Positions 53,399-63,144 of a DNA stretch of 64,000 nucleotides are shown one piece after another (position 1 is the stretch's first letter; every line of letters starts with the position of its first letter). This DNA comes from Flavihumibacter sp. UBA7668 (lineage in GTDB: Bacteria; Bacteroidota; Bacteroidia; Chitinophagales; Chitinophagaceae), in NCBI RefSeq assembly GCF_002483205.1, contig NZ_DLHM01000003.1, forward strand, positions 248,001-312,000. Direction: 5' to 3'. The notes beneath the pieces were generated by a model. The model saw only the letters and a program-made list of their open reading frames with translations. It searched no databases and had not been told where the DNA came from. Made by a program: the position numbers and the translations under genes.

Positions 53399-55678
53399 AT
53401 GGCAAAGAACTGGAAGAACCTGCTTTTTTATGTACTGACAATTGGAGGATTCTGCGGCCTGATGTATTATGTAATTACGATTGGTCTGGATCTTCAGATT
53501 AATAAAGGGATTGCATTTAACCAGTCAGCCAGGCTCTCCTTGTGGGATCAGATCAAAGAGACCTATAGCCATAATTTTACACATCCGTTGGCAATTCTGC
53601 TGTTACAGATCATTACTATTATCCTGACTGCTCGTTTTTTCGGCTATCTCTTTAAATTAATCGGTCAACCAACCGTAATCGGGGAAATTGTTGCCGGCAT
53701 TTTTCTGGGACCCTCTTTTATTGGAATGTATTTCCCGGAATTTTCAGCTTTTTTGTTTCCGGCTCAATCATTGGGAAACCTGCAGTTCCTGAGTCAGATC
53801 GGTCTGATTTTATTCATGTTCATAATTGGAATGGAACTGGACTTAACAATGCTGAAAAACAAGGCGCATGAGGCTGTTGTGGTTAGTCATGCAAGTATTG
53901 TTTTCCCCTTTGCACTGGGTGTTACTTCGGCTTATTTTTTATACGATGAGTTTGCTCCAGCTGGAATTAATTTTGCCTCCTTTGCTTTATTCATAGGCAT
54001 ATCACTAAGTATCACAGCTTTTCCGGTATTAGCAAGAATTGTACAGGAAAGAAATCTAACCAAAACAAAAATTGGCACCCTGGTCATCACCTGTGCTGCG
54101 GCCGATGACATAACAGCATGGTGCCTGCTGGCGGCTGTTATCGCTATTGTAAAAGCAGGTTCCTTTACCAGTTCCCTGGCCACCATTGCCATGGCTGTTG
54201 CCTATGTTTTCCTAATGCTTAAGCTAATTCAACCCTTTCTTCAGCGAATGGGTGAAATTTATTCAAGCCGGGAAAGCCTCAGCAAACCGGTTGTAGCTGT
54301 GTTTTTTATCACCCTTTTATTTTCAGCCTATGCTACTGAAGTAATTGGAATTCACGCACTCTTTGGAGCATTTATGGCAGGCGTGATTATGCCCCCCAAC
54401 ATGCATTTCCGAAGTATTTTTATTGAAAAAGTAGAAGATGTTGCCTTGGTTCTTCTCTTACCCTTATTTTTTGTTTTTACCGGATTACGCACGCAAATTG
54501 GTTTATTAAATGAACCCTATTTATGGAAGATTTGTGCCGTAATAATCCTTATTGCAATAACTGGTAAATTTTTCGGCAGCGCCATGGCTGCAAAATTTGT
54601 TGGTCAGAACTGGCGTAACAGTCTGATGATTGGAGCTTTAATGAATACAAGGGGGCTGGTAGAATTGGTGGTATTAAATATCGGATTTGACCTTGGTGTT
54701 CTTTCGCCTCAGATATTTACCATGCTTGTATTAATGGCATTGGTAACAACGGTTATGACCGGACCTGCGCTGGATCTTATAAATAAATTTCTGCCTGATA
54801 AAAAAATCAGGCCACTACTTCCGGAGAGTATTGAAGCGGGCAAATACAGAATTCTTGTTTCTTTCGGCACACCTGAAAAAGGAAGATCCTTGTTGAAGCT
54901 TGCGAACAGTCTTGTCAAAAAAGCGACAGTAAGTGCAGAGGTTGTAGCCATGCATCTTTCGCAGAGTAACGAATTAAATCAATTCAATCGACAGGAATAT
55001 GAAGCAGAAAACTTCATCCCTATTCAAACAGAGGCAGAAAAAATGAATCTGCCGGTCATCAGCATGTTCAAAGCCACAACAGATATTGATCGGGAGATCA
55101 GTGAAACAGCCAATGCAGGTAATTTTGATTTATTACTGATTGGCATGGGAAGGTCTGTATTTGAAGGAACCTTACTTGGAAAAGTACTGGGTTTCACCAC
55201 CAAAATTATTAATCCGGAGCGATTGTATGATACGATAATCGGGAAGGAGAAATTATTTGATACAGCAGCGAATGATCAACGGACATTTCAAATAGTAAAA
55301 TCGGTCAAAGTTCCAGTAGGTATTTTAATTGAAAAAGACCTGGATACCATGGAGCATATTTATATCCCCATATTTACTGTAAGTGATGCTTTTCTTATAC
55401 TCTATGCGCAAAAACTAATTCATCACAACCAGGCAACGGTTACCATTCTGGATGTTGCGGGTGTTATAAAAAGACATCCTGAGATCAAGGAAAATATTCG
55501 CATGATTGAACAGATCGCCCCGCGCCATATTTCATTAATTACAGACAATAAAATTGAAAAGGACTTATTGGAAAAGCAGGATCTGTTGCTCATAAGTATT
55601 GAAAGCTGGAAAAAAGCAGTTGAAACACACAGCATCTGGTTATCCTACACCCCTTCGGTTTTAATATTAAAACAGTAG
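53399..55678 (+). CDS. cation:proton antiporter (CPA2 family)
   Basis: The 759-residue product (ATG at 53399; a GTG at 53390 adds three residues) has a first isolated helix, then about twelve segments forming the CPA2 core. The core has GQPTVIGEIVAGIFLGPS, LFMFIIGMELD, AAADDITAW and GALMNTRGLVELV. The C-terminal third (about 470-759) is cytosolic and shaped like tandem universal-stress domains (ILVSFGTPEKGRSLLKLA). It exchanges Na+ or K+ for protons. Confidence 0.94.
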   Translation: MAKNWKNLLFYVLTIGGFCGLMYYVITIGLDLQINKGIAFNQSARLSLWDQIKETYSHNFTHPLAILLLQIITIILTARFFGYLFKLIGQPTVIGEIVAGIFLGPSFIGMYFPEFSAFLFPAQSLGNLQFLSQIGLILFMFIIGMELDLTMLKNKAHEAVVVSHASIVFPFALGVTSAYFLYDEFAPAGINFASFALFIGISLSITAFPVLARIVQERNLTKTKIGTLVITCAAADDITAWCLLAAVIAIVKAGSFTSSLATIAMAVAYVFLMLKLIQPFLQRMGEIYSSRESLSKPVVAVFFITLLFSAYATEVIGIHALFGAFMAGVIMPPNMHFRSIFIEKVEDVALVLLLPLFFVFTGLRTQIGLLNEPYLWKICAVIILIAITGKFFGSAMAAKFVGQNWRNSLMIGALMNTRGLVELVVLNIGFDLGVLSPQIFTMLVLMALVTTVMTGPALDLINKFLPDKKIRPLLPESIEAGKYRILVSFGTPEKGRSLLKLANSLVKKATVSAEVVAMHLSQSNELNQFNRQEYEAENFIPIQTEAEKMNLPVISMFKATTDIDREISETANAGNFDLLLIGMGRSVFEGTLLGKVLGFTTKIINPERLYDTIIGKEKLFDTAANDQRTFQIVKSVKVPVGILIEKDLDTMEHIYIPIFTVSDAFLILYAQKLIHHNQATVTILDVAGVIKRHPEIKENIRMIEQIAPRHISLITDNKIEKDLLEKQDLLLISIESWKKAVETHSIWLSYTPSVLILKQ

Positions 55679-55690
55679 GGTAGATTAGAC

Positions 55691-55797
55691 GTCAGACAGG
55701 TGTTAGAACGCTGTTAGAGAGACGTCAGACAGGTGTTAGGATGTTGTTCTAACATGTATCTGACACTTCTCTAACAGCGTTCTAACACCTGTCTGAC
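55691..55797. repeat. 107-nt nested palindrome with perfect 30-bp arms
   Basis: The outer arms 55691-55720 and 55768-55797 are perfect reverse complements over 30 bases. Inside, 55724-55739 pairs imperfectly (13 of 16) with 55749-55764. A 19-nt stretch (GACGTCAGACAGGTGTTAG) occurs twice, at 55688-55706 and 55721-55739. The element fills the gap between the convergent antiporter and secreted-protein genes and would make a very stable hairpin. It may act as a bidirectional terminator or be a dispersed palindromic element. Confidence 0.85.
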
Positions 55798-55804
55798 ACC
55801 TAAG

Positions 55805-58234
55805 CTAAAAATACGATAACCAGGCAGTTGCAACACAATCTTTATTCGTTTTGAAGCGGATCCAGTTGGCCTGGTAGGATTCCGGGAAGTCCAGCTCCAC
55901 GGTTTTGCCTGCAGGAACCTTCACCTGCTGGTAGGTTTGCCAATTGCCCTGATCCACATCCACCTCAATTGTTATCACCACCGCCTTATCGGCTGTGAGA
56001 CGAAGTTTCTTTTTATCGTATCCCCTCATCAGGTAGGGGATGGAATATTCCTGTGCCTTAACAGCAGCATTTTTCCAGGCACCACCCTCTCCTCTTGGTT
56101 TGCCCAGTTTCCACAAATCATCAATGGCACCAAACCATAAACCGGAACCGCTCTCCTTACCAGGAAAAAAATGTCCGTCTGAACCCGACTTTGCATCAAC
56201 ACCACTGATCACCAGCAATCCCCGCCAGGTACAAAAATCCATAATCGCTTTTTCATGCGTGGAAACCGGACGAATGGCCGCATAACCAGACTCCCGCCCC
56301 ACCTCATAGAAAGTACCATGCGCATTCAACATAAATCGCTCCGATTCCAGTTCTCTTTTCCCCCGCGGCCAGCCCCCGGGAAAAGCCTGCTCATAGCGCG
56401 CATGCGTCTTCGGTAATCGCCAGGTACCGGTTTTATCCGTAACCAAAACAGATGCTTCATCCGTTTGAAAATCCTGACTGGTTTTCCCAATGGCCAAAAC
56501 CCTCGACACACTATCATAACCCGGTTTCGAAAATTGCAGTTCTTCATTCACTTCTTCATACCGGTATTGATTAACCCCTGAAGGAAAAAGTACCTGCAGA
56601 TTTTTATTATGTCCAGCCGGACGAATAATCGCTGCCTGGTATTGCCCCCCATCCACTTCATCAATGCCTGTCAAACTCGTAAACATCCGATCCGGTTGAA
56701 CAGGTTGCAGCGCCCCTCTTAAATGAAACACCGCCGATGCCTTTGTATTTTTATTCGCCTTAACCCGAACCCACTGTGCATTCCAGTCAATTGGTAGCTG
56801 AACCCATTCATATGCGCCAGCTTTAACAATAAGCTTCTTCCAAACCTTCCATTGATTAGTACCATCTACATCGCCCTCAATACTAAACTCAACCGCGCCT
56901 GCACCTTCATTGGTAATATGTAAAGTCCGATGCTGAAATCCATTTACTAAAAAGGGATCTGATGGCTTCCCTGCCTCCACCAAATCCTTCATCCATACTG
57001 CTCCCCAGCCCGATGCAGGCCCCCATTTACTCAGATCCTCCCAAGTACCAAACCATAAATTGGATTGCGCTCTTCCCGCGAGGGGATTCTCCAGAATGGT
57101 TGTTTCATCCGTTGCCAATACCAGGTCCCCATTCCATTCACAGAAATCAGGAATATACCGCAAATGGCTACCCAACGGACTTATCCCTCCGGCTGTTGCC
57201 TTCGCAAAGGTTTTTGGAAATGAATAAAACATACCGTGCATATCCATCAGCATTTTTCCTCCACCTACTTCACGAATACGCGGCCACTCTGTATACCATC
57301 CGCCAATATGGTCATAGGTATGCGTCGCCTTTGGTAAACGATAGGTAACCCATTCGCCCTGATCCAATAATTTCAATAATACGGATCGCTTATCCCATCC
57401 GATACTCCAGGCTGGATCAGTATCCGAGCTATTACCATAAATGCCACCCGGACCGGTAATATCCGTAAACTGCTTCCGCTCCACAATGGACCAATCCTTT
57501 CCATCCCAACTCGCCAATACACCCATATCTTCAGCAGAGCGCGGAGCACCTCCTGCCTTCAAATCGGAAGACTTGATATCAAATACGGCATGCTCCCCAT
57601 TATTCGCCACCAGCAATTGTTTCTGAGCAACATAGGCACCCTTTCCATGCCATCCCGGAACCGGTTTATGAAACAACTTCCGAACTTCCAGCGTATGCAC
57701 ATTGGTTTCATACAACATGCCTTCCATATCATAAAAATAGACCCAATTGGCAGGATCCGTCAAATGACGGGTTGTTGCAGTCATGCGGCCTGGCATCACC
57801 GAAGGTGCAATGGTTCGCACCCGGCCTTTTTCATTTATAAAATGATGACCGGTTATCAATTGACCCGACTCTTTATGAATCATCCGGTTGGCGGGCGTGC
57901 CCCCCACACTCTCGGGATGAATCATCAGGTTCAAATTCGGATCAATGCTGTATAATTTATCTGAACTTCCATAAGGACAATGCGGACTATAGGTAACCAT
58001 CCACAGTTTGCCCGCCCAGGGTGTGATGGCACCAATCCCTCCTTCATTTCCATTACCACCACAGGGCAATCCATACCCTTCATTAAAAACTGCCAGATGG
58101 GGATATACACCCGAAATTTTCAATCGTTCATCAGTTGGGCGGGATGGCGAATTTGATACCGCTTGCGCATTGGCAAAAAATCCACCCATCAGTAAGGCAC
58201 CTGACCATACTGCACACTTAACTATCTTTAACAT
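55805..58234 (-). CDS. large secreted protein with internal duplication, third gene of the susCD operon
   Basis: The 809-residue product has a signal peptide ending in FFANAQ and appears to be two similar halves. NLWFGTWEDLSKWGPASGWG (about 390) matches GLWFGAIDDLWKLGKPRGEG (about 690). After each come similar beta-domains (FLVNGFQHRTLHITN and YLMRGYDKKKLRLTA, with VQLPIDWNAQWVRVKAN and LDFPESYQANWIRFKTN). Repeated Trp/Gly-rich strands suggest beta-propeller and sandwich domains for ligand binding or hydrolysis. The family is not recognised. It lies 21 nt after susD. Confidence 0.7.
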   Translation of the reverse strand: MLKIVKCAVWSGALLMGGFFANAQAVSNSPSRPTDERLKISGVYPHLAVFNEGYGLPCGGNGNEGGIGAITPWAGKLWMVTYSPHCPYGSSDKLYSIDPNLNLMIHPESVGGTPANRMIHKESGQLITGHHFINEKGRVRTIAPSVMPGRMTATTRHLTDPANWVYFYDMEGMLYETNVHTLEVRKLFHKPVPGWHGKGAYVAQKQLLVANNGEHAVFDIKSSDLKAGGAPRSAEDMGVLASWDGKDWSIVERKQFTDITGPGGIYGNSSDTDPAWSIGWDKRSVLLKLLDQGEWVTYRLPKATHTYDHIGGWYTEWPRIREVGGGKMLMDMHGMFYSFPKTFAKATAGGISPLGSHLRYIPDFCEWNGDLVLATDETTILENPLAGRAQSNLWFGTWEDLSKWGPASGWGAVWMKDLVEAGKPSDPFLVNGFQHRTLHITNEGAGAVEFSIEGDVDGTNQWKVWKKLIVKAGAYEWVQLPIDWNAQWVRVKANKNTKASAVFHLRGALQPVQPDRMFTSLTGIDEVDGGQYQAAIIRPAGHNKNLQVLFPSGVNQYRYEEVNEELQFSKPGYDSVSRVLAIGKTSQDFQTDEASVLVTDKTGTWRLPKTHARYEQAFPGGWPRGKRELESERFMLNAHGTFYEVGRESGYAAIRPVSTHEKAIMDFCTWRGLLVISGVDAKSGSDGHFFPGKESGSGLWFGAIDDLWKLGKPRGEGGAWKNAAVKAQEYSIPYLMRGYDKKKLRLTADKAVVITIEVDVDQGNWQTYQQVKVPAGKTVELDFPESYQANWIRFKTNKDCVATAWLSYF

Positions 58235-58255
58235 CGTATACGTTTAGCTATTGAT

Positions 58256-59935
58256 TTAATAATTGGGATTTTGTTCCAGATTAGGATTCACCCGAATCTC
58301 CAATGCAGGAATTGGCCAGAGGTATTGCCGGGATGCATCAAAATTCCGTTGCGCCACCACTTTCACCTGATTGCCAAAAGAAGAATAATCCGCTATCCCA
58401 TCCTCATCCAATGGAGTTACACCGGGAAAAGGCCATCTTGCACGATCCTGTACCGCCGGATCAGGCAACCCGATGACTGGTTTAGTTAACGCTTTTTCTG
58501 CCAGTCTCCAGCGAATCAGATCCATATAACGAATGCCTTCTTTCGCCAGTTCTATTCGTCTTTCCCGGCGAATAATTTTCCTCAATTCCACCGCATCGGT
58601 GGTTGATACAGCGGGATACAATCCGGTTTCTGCAAACGCTACGCCATAGGCTCTGGCACGTACTTTATTCAGCGCTTCAAACAGGCTTGCATCGATTTCT
58701 CCCAATTCCAGTTTTGCTTCGGCATAGGTTAAATACATCTCCGCCAGGCGAATTATAATGGCATCACTATCTTCCGATTTTTTATCAGCCCAGGACTGAT
58801 CAATTCCTTTCTTCCACAAGAAACCGGTATAACTCGCAAAAGTGGCGACCGTTCTGCAATCGCGGTTACTCACGCGCGCATTCTGTGCGGTACTTAAAAC
58901 GGTTAAGGTATCGGGATGTGGCTGGTAATAATGTCCCAACCATAAACTATTAAAAGGAACGATGGTAGCCCTCAGCCGGGGATCCCGATTTGCAAAGGGA
59001 TCCAGCGGATTATAAAGCGATGACTCATCAATCGGCAATCCATCAATACATTCATAGGCATCCATCATTTCGCGGGTTGGAATTTGTGCACCAAAACCTC
59101 CTGTATTCCTGGGTAACTGATCCTGAACCGGCGTACCTGTTGTAAATACTTTCTGTGCTTCATCCCGCGGAATACTGATGATGAGTTCCTTACTCGTTTC
59201 TCCCGCTTTTAAAAACAACTGCTCATAAGTTGGGTGCAGATTATAGACTCCGGCTGCTGCCAGATCAAGCACTGCTTTGGAGGCATCCCTTGCAACCAAC
59301 CACTCTCCCATTTGAAGCGCCGTTCTTGCTTTTATAGAAAGTGCCGCTCCTTTGGTAAGTCGTTTCACTGCAGAAGCAGGATAGGTTTCAGGAAGAATAT
59401 TCGCGGCAAAATCCAGTTCATCAAAAATGAAATTCAGAATTTCTTCTTTACTGGTGCGGGTAATAGCCGGCGCTTCTTCCAATGATACCTGCGTGGTTAA
59501 AAAAGGAACATCACCAAAATGTGTAATCAGCCGGCTGTACTGATAGGCTCTGATAAGACGCATTTCAGCTTCCAGCCGCGTCATCACCTCTGCCGGTGTA
59601 TTATTGGCAGCTTTGTCCTTGTTTTCAAGAAAAGTATTCACCCGCGCAATGGCCTTATACGCCAGACTCCAATACGCCTGCACCATACCATCATCGGAAT
59701 TCATGGTACCAAATGTGACCGCATTGCCCAGTTGGCCCCGGTGCCAGTAGTTGTCTGTGTATTGTTCATTATCGTTGCCCCAGAAATCAATTTTATATAA
59801 ATCATTTACTGCCAGTTCCAGTTGTGTCTGGTTGGTATAAAAGGAACCGGTGGATGGCTCTGCCGGTGGCGTGAGTTCCAACTTCACACAGGCCTGAAGC
59901 AAAAACAACAACAGTATATAGGGATAATATTTCAT
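58256..59935 (-). CDS. RagB/SusD-family outer membrane nutrient-binding lipoprotein
   Basis: The ATG at 59935 gives 559 residues; a TTG at 59944 is also possible. It has a lipobox LLQAC, the SusD start GSFYTNQTQLELAVNDLYKI, the helix LEAEMRLIRAYQYSRLITHFGDVP and the RagB end region with RLAEMYLTYAEAKLELG and RRIELAKEGIRYMDLIRW. It is the usual length for oligosaccharide-binding SusD. It is 23-32 nt downstream of its susC. Confidence 0.97.
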   Translation of the reverse strand: MKYYPYILLLFLLQACVKLELTPPAEPSTGSFYTNQTQLELAVNDLYKIDFWGNDNEQYTDNYWHRGQLGNAVTFGTMNSDDGMVQAYWSLAYKAIARVNTFLENKDKAANNTPAEVMTRLEAEMRLIRAYQYSRLITHFGDVPFLTTQVSLEEAPAITRTSKEEILNFIFDELDFAANILPETYPASAVKRLTKGAALSIKARTALQMGEWLVARDASKAVLDLAAAGVYNLHPTYEQLFLKAGETSKELIISIPRDEAQKVFTTGTPVQDQLPRNTGGFGAQIPTREMMDAYECIDGLPIDESSLYNPLDPFANRDPRLRATIVPFNSLWLGHYYQPHPDTLTVLSTAQNARVSNRDCRTVATFASYTGFLWKKGIDQSWADKKSEDSDAIIIRLAEMYLTYAEAKLELGEIDASLFEALNKVRARAYGVAFAETGLYPAVSTTDAVELRKIIRRERRIELAKEGIRYMDLIRWRLAEKALTKPVIGLPDPAVQDRARWPFPGVTPLDEDGIADYSSFGNQVKVVAQRNFDASRQYLWPIPALEIRVNPNLEQNPNY

Positions 59936-59967
59936 TGTGTTCAATTTTTAATCAATGAAGAGAAAAA

Positions 59968-62900
59968 TTACAGTCGGATGGTAGCACCTACCATCATGGT
60001 GGTTACAATCGGATAAGAGTAGGAATTCGATTCCGGATCGGCATACCTGGGAAAATTGCTGATGGTCCAAACATCATTGGCAGAAAAATACACCCGGCAG
60101 GTTTTCCCGGTATTTCCGTTCCTGGCAGGTAAGGGTATGGTATAACCGAGCGTGATATTTTTCATCCGGAAATAAGCCCCATTGATCAGCCAGAAATCCG
60201 ACATTTCATAATTATTACCAAGTGATCTGGTAGATAGTCTCGGATACCTTGCCGCCATATTCTGCTCAGCACTATTGTTTCTGCTCCAAAATTTTCCAAC
60301 AATATCATTCGGCACATTTCCAAAAGCTTCTGCAAAGGGCCGAACCAAATCTTCGTTGAGCCTGCTGTTTCGCTTACCCACGCCCTGCACCACCAGACCA
60401 AAATCAAAGCGATTGTATTCCAGACGAATGGTTGCACCGTATAAATAACGGGGCAATGAACCGCCCAGCAGAACCCGGTCATCCGGCGTAATACGTCCAT
60501 CTTTATTTACATCTTCATATCGCACATCGCCCGCCGTTACATTGTTATTCAACCGGGGAGATCCTACAGTATCTTCAATGGTCTGGTACAATCCATTGGA
60601 CCGATACCCAAACCACTCATTAAATTCACTGCCTTCAAAAGTGGATTGAGCACCCAGAATCTGGGTTCCCCTCATATCCAGAATTTTCGATTTGGAATCG
60701 CTCAGGTTAAAGCCGATGGTGTACCGCAATTTGCCCACTTTATCTCTCCAGGAAGTTTCCAGTTCCCAGCCCTTCACTTCCATGGTTCCGGCATTCTGAC
60801 TTGGCTTATCAAATCCAATAAATAAAGGAATATCGAGCGATAATAAAATATCTCTTGTTTTTTTCTGGTAATAATCCGCAGACACGCTTAAGCGATTGGA
60901 AAAAAACGAAGCATCTAAACCAATATTGGTGGTCTTTGTGGTTTCCCAGGAAATATTTTCAACTGCATATACCTGTTGTGCACCACCATTTAGCGGCACC
61001 ACCACTCCATTCTGATAAAACAACGCATTGGAAAAAGCGATAAGCGATTGATAGGGATAATTCCCAATTCGTTCGTTCCCCACCGAACCATAGGAAGCTC
61101 TTAGTTTTAAAAAGGACAACCAGTTTACGGATTGCATAAACCCTTCTTCACTGATGGTCCAGCCTGCGGCAATGGAGGGGAAGAGCGCATCCCGGTATTG
61201 TGCAGCAAAGCGGGAGGACTGATCATAGCGCAGATTTCCCTGCAGGTAATATTTGTTTTTATAATTGTATTGCAGTCTGCCAAAAAAAGAACGTAATGCA
61301 TTCTCGGAGGCAGTACCCGAGTTATCCCGAAACTCTTGTGAACCTGCATTCAGGTAGGGAAAATCCGTAAGCGCAAATCCACTTCTCGAAGCCATGGTAT
61401 TTTCATCAGAGAAATACAATTCTTCATAACCACCTAATACACCCAAACTATGCCCCTCTCCAAACTCTGTGGAATAATCAGCCAATAATTGTCCGGTTAT
61501 AGAAGTACTTTCCTGTCTGGTTTCAGTAAGAATTGTTCTGGGGATATTGCTCAGTGAGCTCGGTGTGCCATCCGGATTGGTGAAATCAATCCGTTTGGAA
61601 AAACGTTTCCCTTTATTAAAATCAAGTGTAGGTGCTACAAGGGCAGTAAGCGTAAGTCCTTTTAGCGGACGATATTGTAAGGAAAGCCGACCAGTCAGTT
61701 GATTTAAATAGGCTTCATCCGATCCGCCTTCTCGCAACTGTGCAACCGGATTTCGTCCATCTTTTGACAAAGCATAGCGGCCATCGGAATAAAAATCATC
61801 GTAAATCGAGGGCATCACCCTGGCTTCATAAAAAGGATTGGAGATTGGGTTCTCCTGATAAACCCGGCGATAGCCCATATCCAGACTCACCAACAGGTTA
61901 TCCATCACCTGCAAATCATTGTTGATCCGAACCTGGTAGCGATCAAATTTCTGTTGATCGAAAAAGGAACCTGCACTCGTATATCCCATGGAAGCTTTTG
62001 TTTTCAGCTTGCCCGTGCCCATGGTAAAAACAAGATCGTGCCGTTGACGGGGTGCCAGGTTTCTTTCCATCAGCAGCTCCTGCCAATTGGTATTGGCAAA
62101 TGGAAACTGATCCGGATTGAGCCGGTTACTGTCCGCAAAATTATCAATAAAGGCCTGGGGGTAAGATCCTGCAGTTGCCCCATCATTGGTTTGTTGTTCA
62201 TTAAAATAGCGCATGTAATCAGGACCATTTACAAACTCAGGTAAACGGGTGGGTCGCTGCACCCCATATTCATAGGTATATTCCATTTGAGCCTGTCCGG
62301 ATTTTGCTCTTTTGGTCGTGATCAGAATAACTCCTGCCGCACCTCTTGATCCATAAATGGCAGCAGAGGCGGCATCTTTCAAAACAGTGAGACTTGCTAC
62401 ATCATTCGGATTCACATTATCAATGCTACTAACCGGAATCCCATCCACAATAATTAAGGGCGAATTGGTTCCCAGCGTGGTAATGCCCCGAACAAGGATA
62501 TTGGCCGATGCTCCGGGCGCTCCACTGCCCCGGGTAACAGATACGCCCGCTACAGCCCCCTGCAAAGCTTCCGAAACCTGAACGGTTTGTCTTCCGCCAA
62601 CATCTTCTGCGCTAATGGTGGACACAGCTCCGGTAAGGTCTTTTTTACGTTGCGTACCATATCCCACTACAATTACCTGTTCCATTTCAGTAGCAGCGCG
62701 GGTAAGCGAAATGGTAAGCGGACTACCCTCAACAAACTGATCAAGCGCAATTCGAAGGGATTGGTAATTCGTCATCGTTATCAGAAGAGAACTGATCCCG
62801 GGAGGAACAGTTAATTGAAACCGGCCATCTGAATCGGTTTGGGTTCCGGTGGTTGAACCAGCAGGAACAATGGAAACACCGGAGAGTGCCTGTTGGCTGG

Positions 62901-63000
62901 CACTGTCAATAATCCGACCGCTGATGGTGCGGTTCTGGCTTCTACTGATTACGGCGGTCAGCACCAGCAGAAACAGTAGGATGAGTTGCTTTTTTTTCAT
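59968..63000 (-). CDS. SusC/RagA-family TonB-linked outer membrane protein
   Basis: The 1010-residue product has a signal peptide, a CarboxypepD_reg-like domain (about 22-105) and EQVIVVGYGTQRKKDLTGAV. The plug motifs are GVSVTRGSGAPGASANILVRG and LTVLKDAASAAIYGSRGAAG. The long barrel ends in YPIVTTMMVGATIRL. It is the channel partner of the SusD at 58256. The 144-nt gap to the divergent partial gene (63001-63144) holds its promoter region, in which no strong consensus is seen. Confidence 0.97.
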   Translation of the reverse strand: MKKKQLILLFLLVLTAVISRSQNRTISGRIIDSASQQALSGVSIVPAGSTTGTQTDSDGRFQLTVPPGISSLLITMTNYQSLRIALDQFVEGSPLTISLTRAATEMEQVIVVGYGTQRKKDLTGAVSTISAEDVGGRQTVQVSEALQGAVAGVSVTRGSGAPGASANILVRGITTLGTNSPLIIVDGIPVSSIDNVNPNDVASLTVLKDAASAAIYGSRGAAGVILITTKRAKSGQAQMEYTYEYGVQRPTRLPEFVNGPDYMRYFNEQQTNDGATAGSYPQAFIDNFADSNRLNPDQFPFANTNWQELLMERNLAPRQRHDLVFTMGTGKLKTKASMGYTSAGSFFDQQKFDRYQVRINNDLQVMDNLLVSLDMGYRRVYQENPISNPFYEARVMPSIYDDFYSDGRYALSKDGRNPVAQLREGGSDEAYLNQLTGRLSLQYRPLKGLTLTALVAPTLDFNKGKRFSKRIDFTNPDGTPSSLSNIPRTILTETRQESTSITGQLLADYSTEFGEGHSLGVLGGYEELYFSDENTMASRSGFALTDFPYLNAGSQEFRDNSGTASENALRSFFGRLQYNYKNKYYLQGNLRYDQSSRFAAQYRDALFPSIAAGWTISEEGFMQSVNWLSFLKLRASYGSVGNERIGNYPYQSLIAFSNALFYQNGVVVPLNGGAQQVYAVENISWETTKTTNIGLDASFFSNRLSVSADYYQKKTRDILLSLDIPLFIGFDKPSQNAGTMEVKGWELETSWRDKVGKLRYTIGFNLSDSKSKILDMRGTQILGAQSTFEGSEFNEWFGYRSNGLYQTIEDTVGSPRLNNNVTAGDVRYEDVNKDGRITPDDRVLLGGSLPRYLYGATIRLEYNRFDFGLVVQGVGKRNSRLNEDLVRPFAEAFGNVPNDIVGKFWSRNNSAEQNMAARYPRLSTRSLGNNYEMSDFWLINGAYFRMKNITLGYTIPLPARNGNTGKTCRVYFSANDVWTISNFPRYADPESNSYSYPIVTTMMVGATIRL

Positions 63001-63144
63001 GACTAAACAATCGTTTTGGTTGGTGGACTAGAAAGAAAAAGTAAATTCGGAACTCTGAAATGGCTTTGCAAGTTTCGACTTAACCAAAAGTCTGACCAAA
63101 AGAATGAACAACTTAACTAATTTGCTTTCAATAATTTAGAAAAG

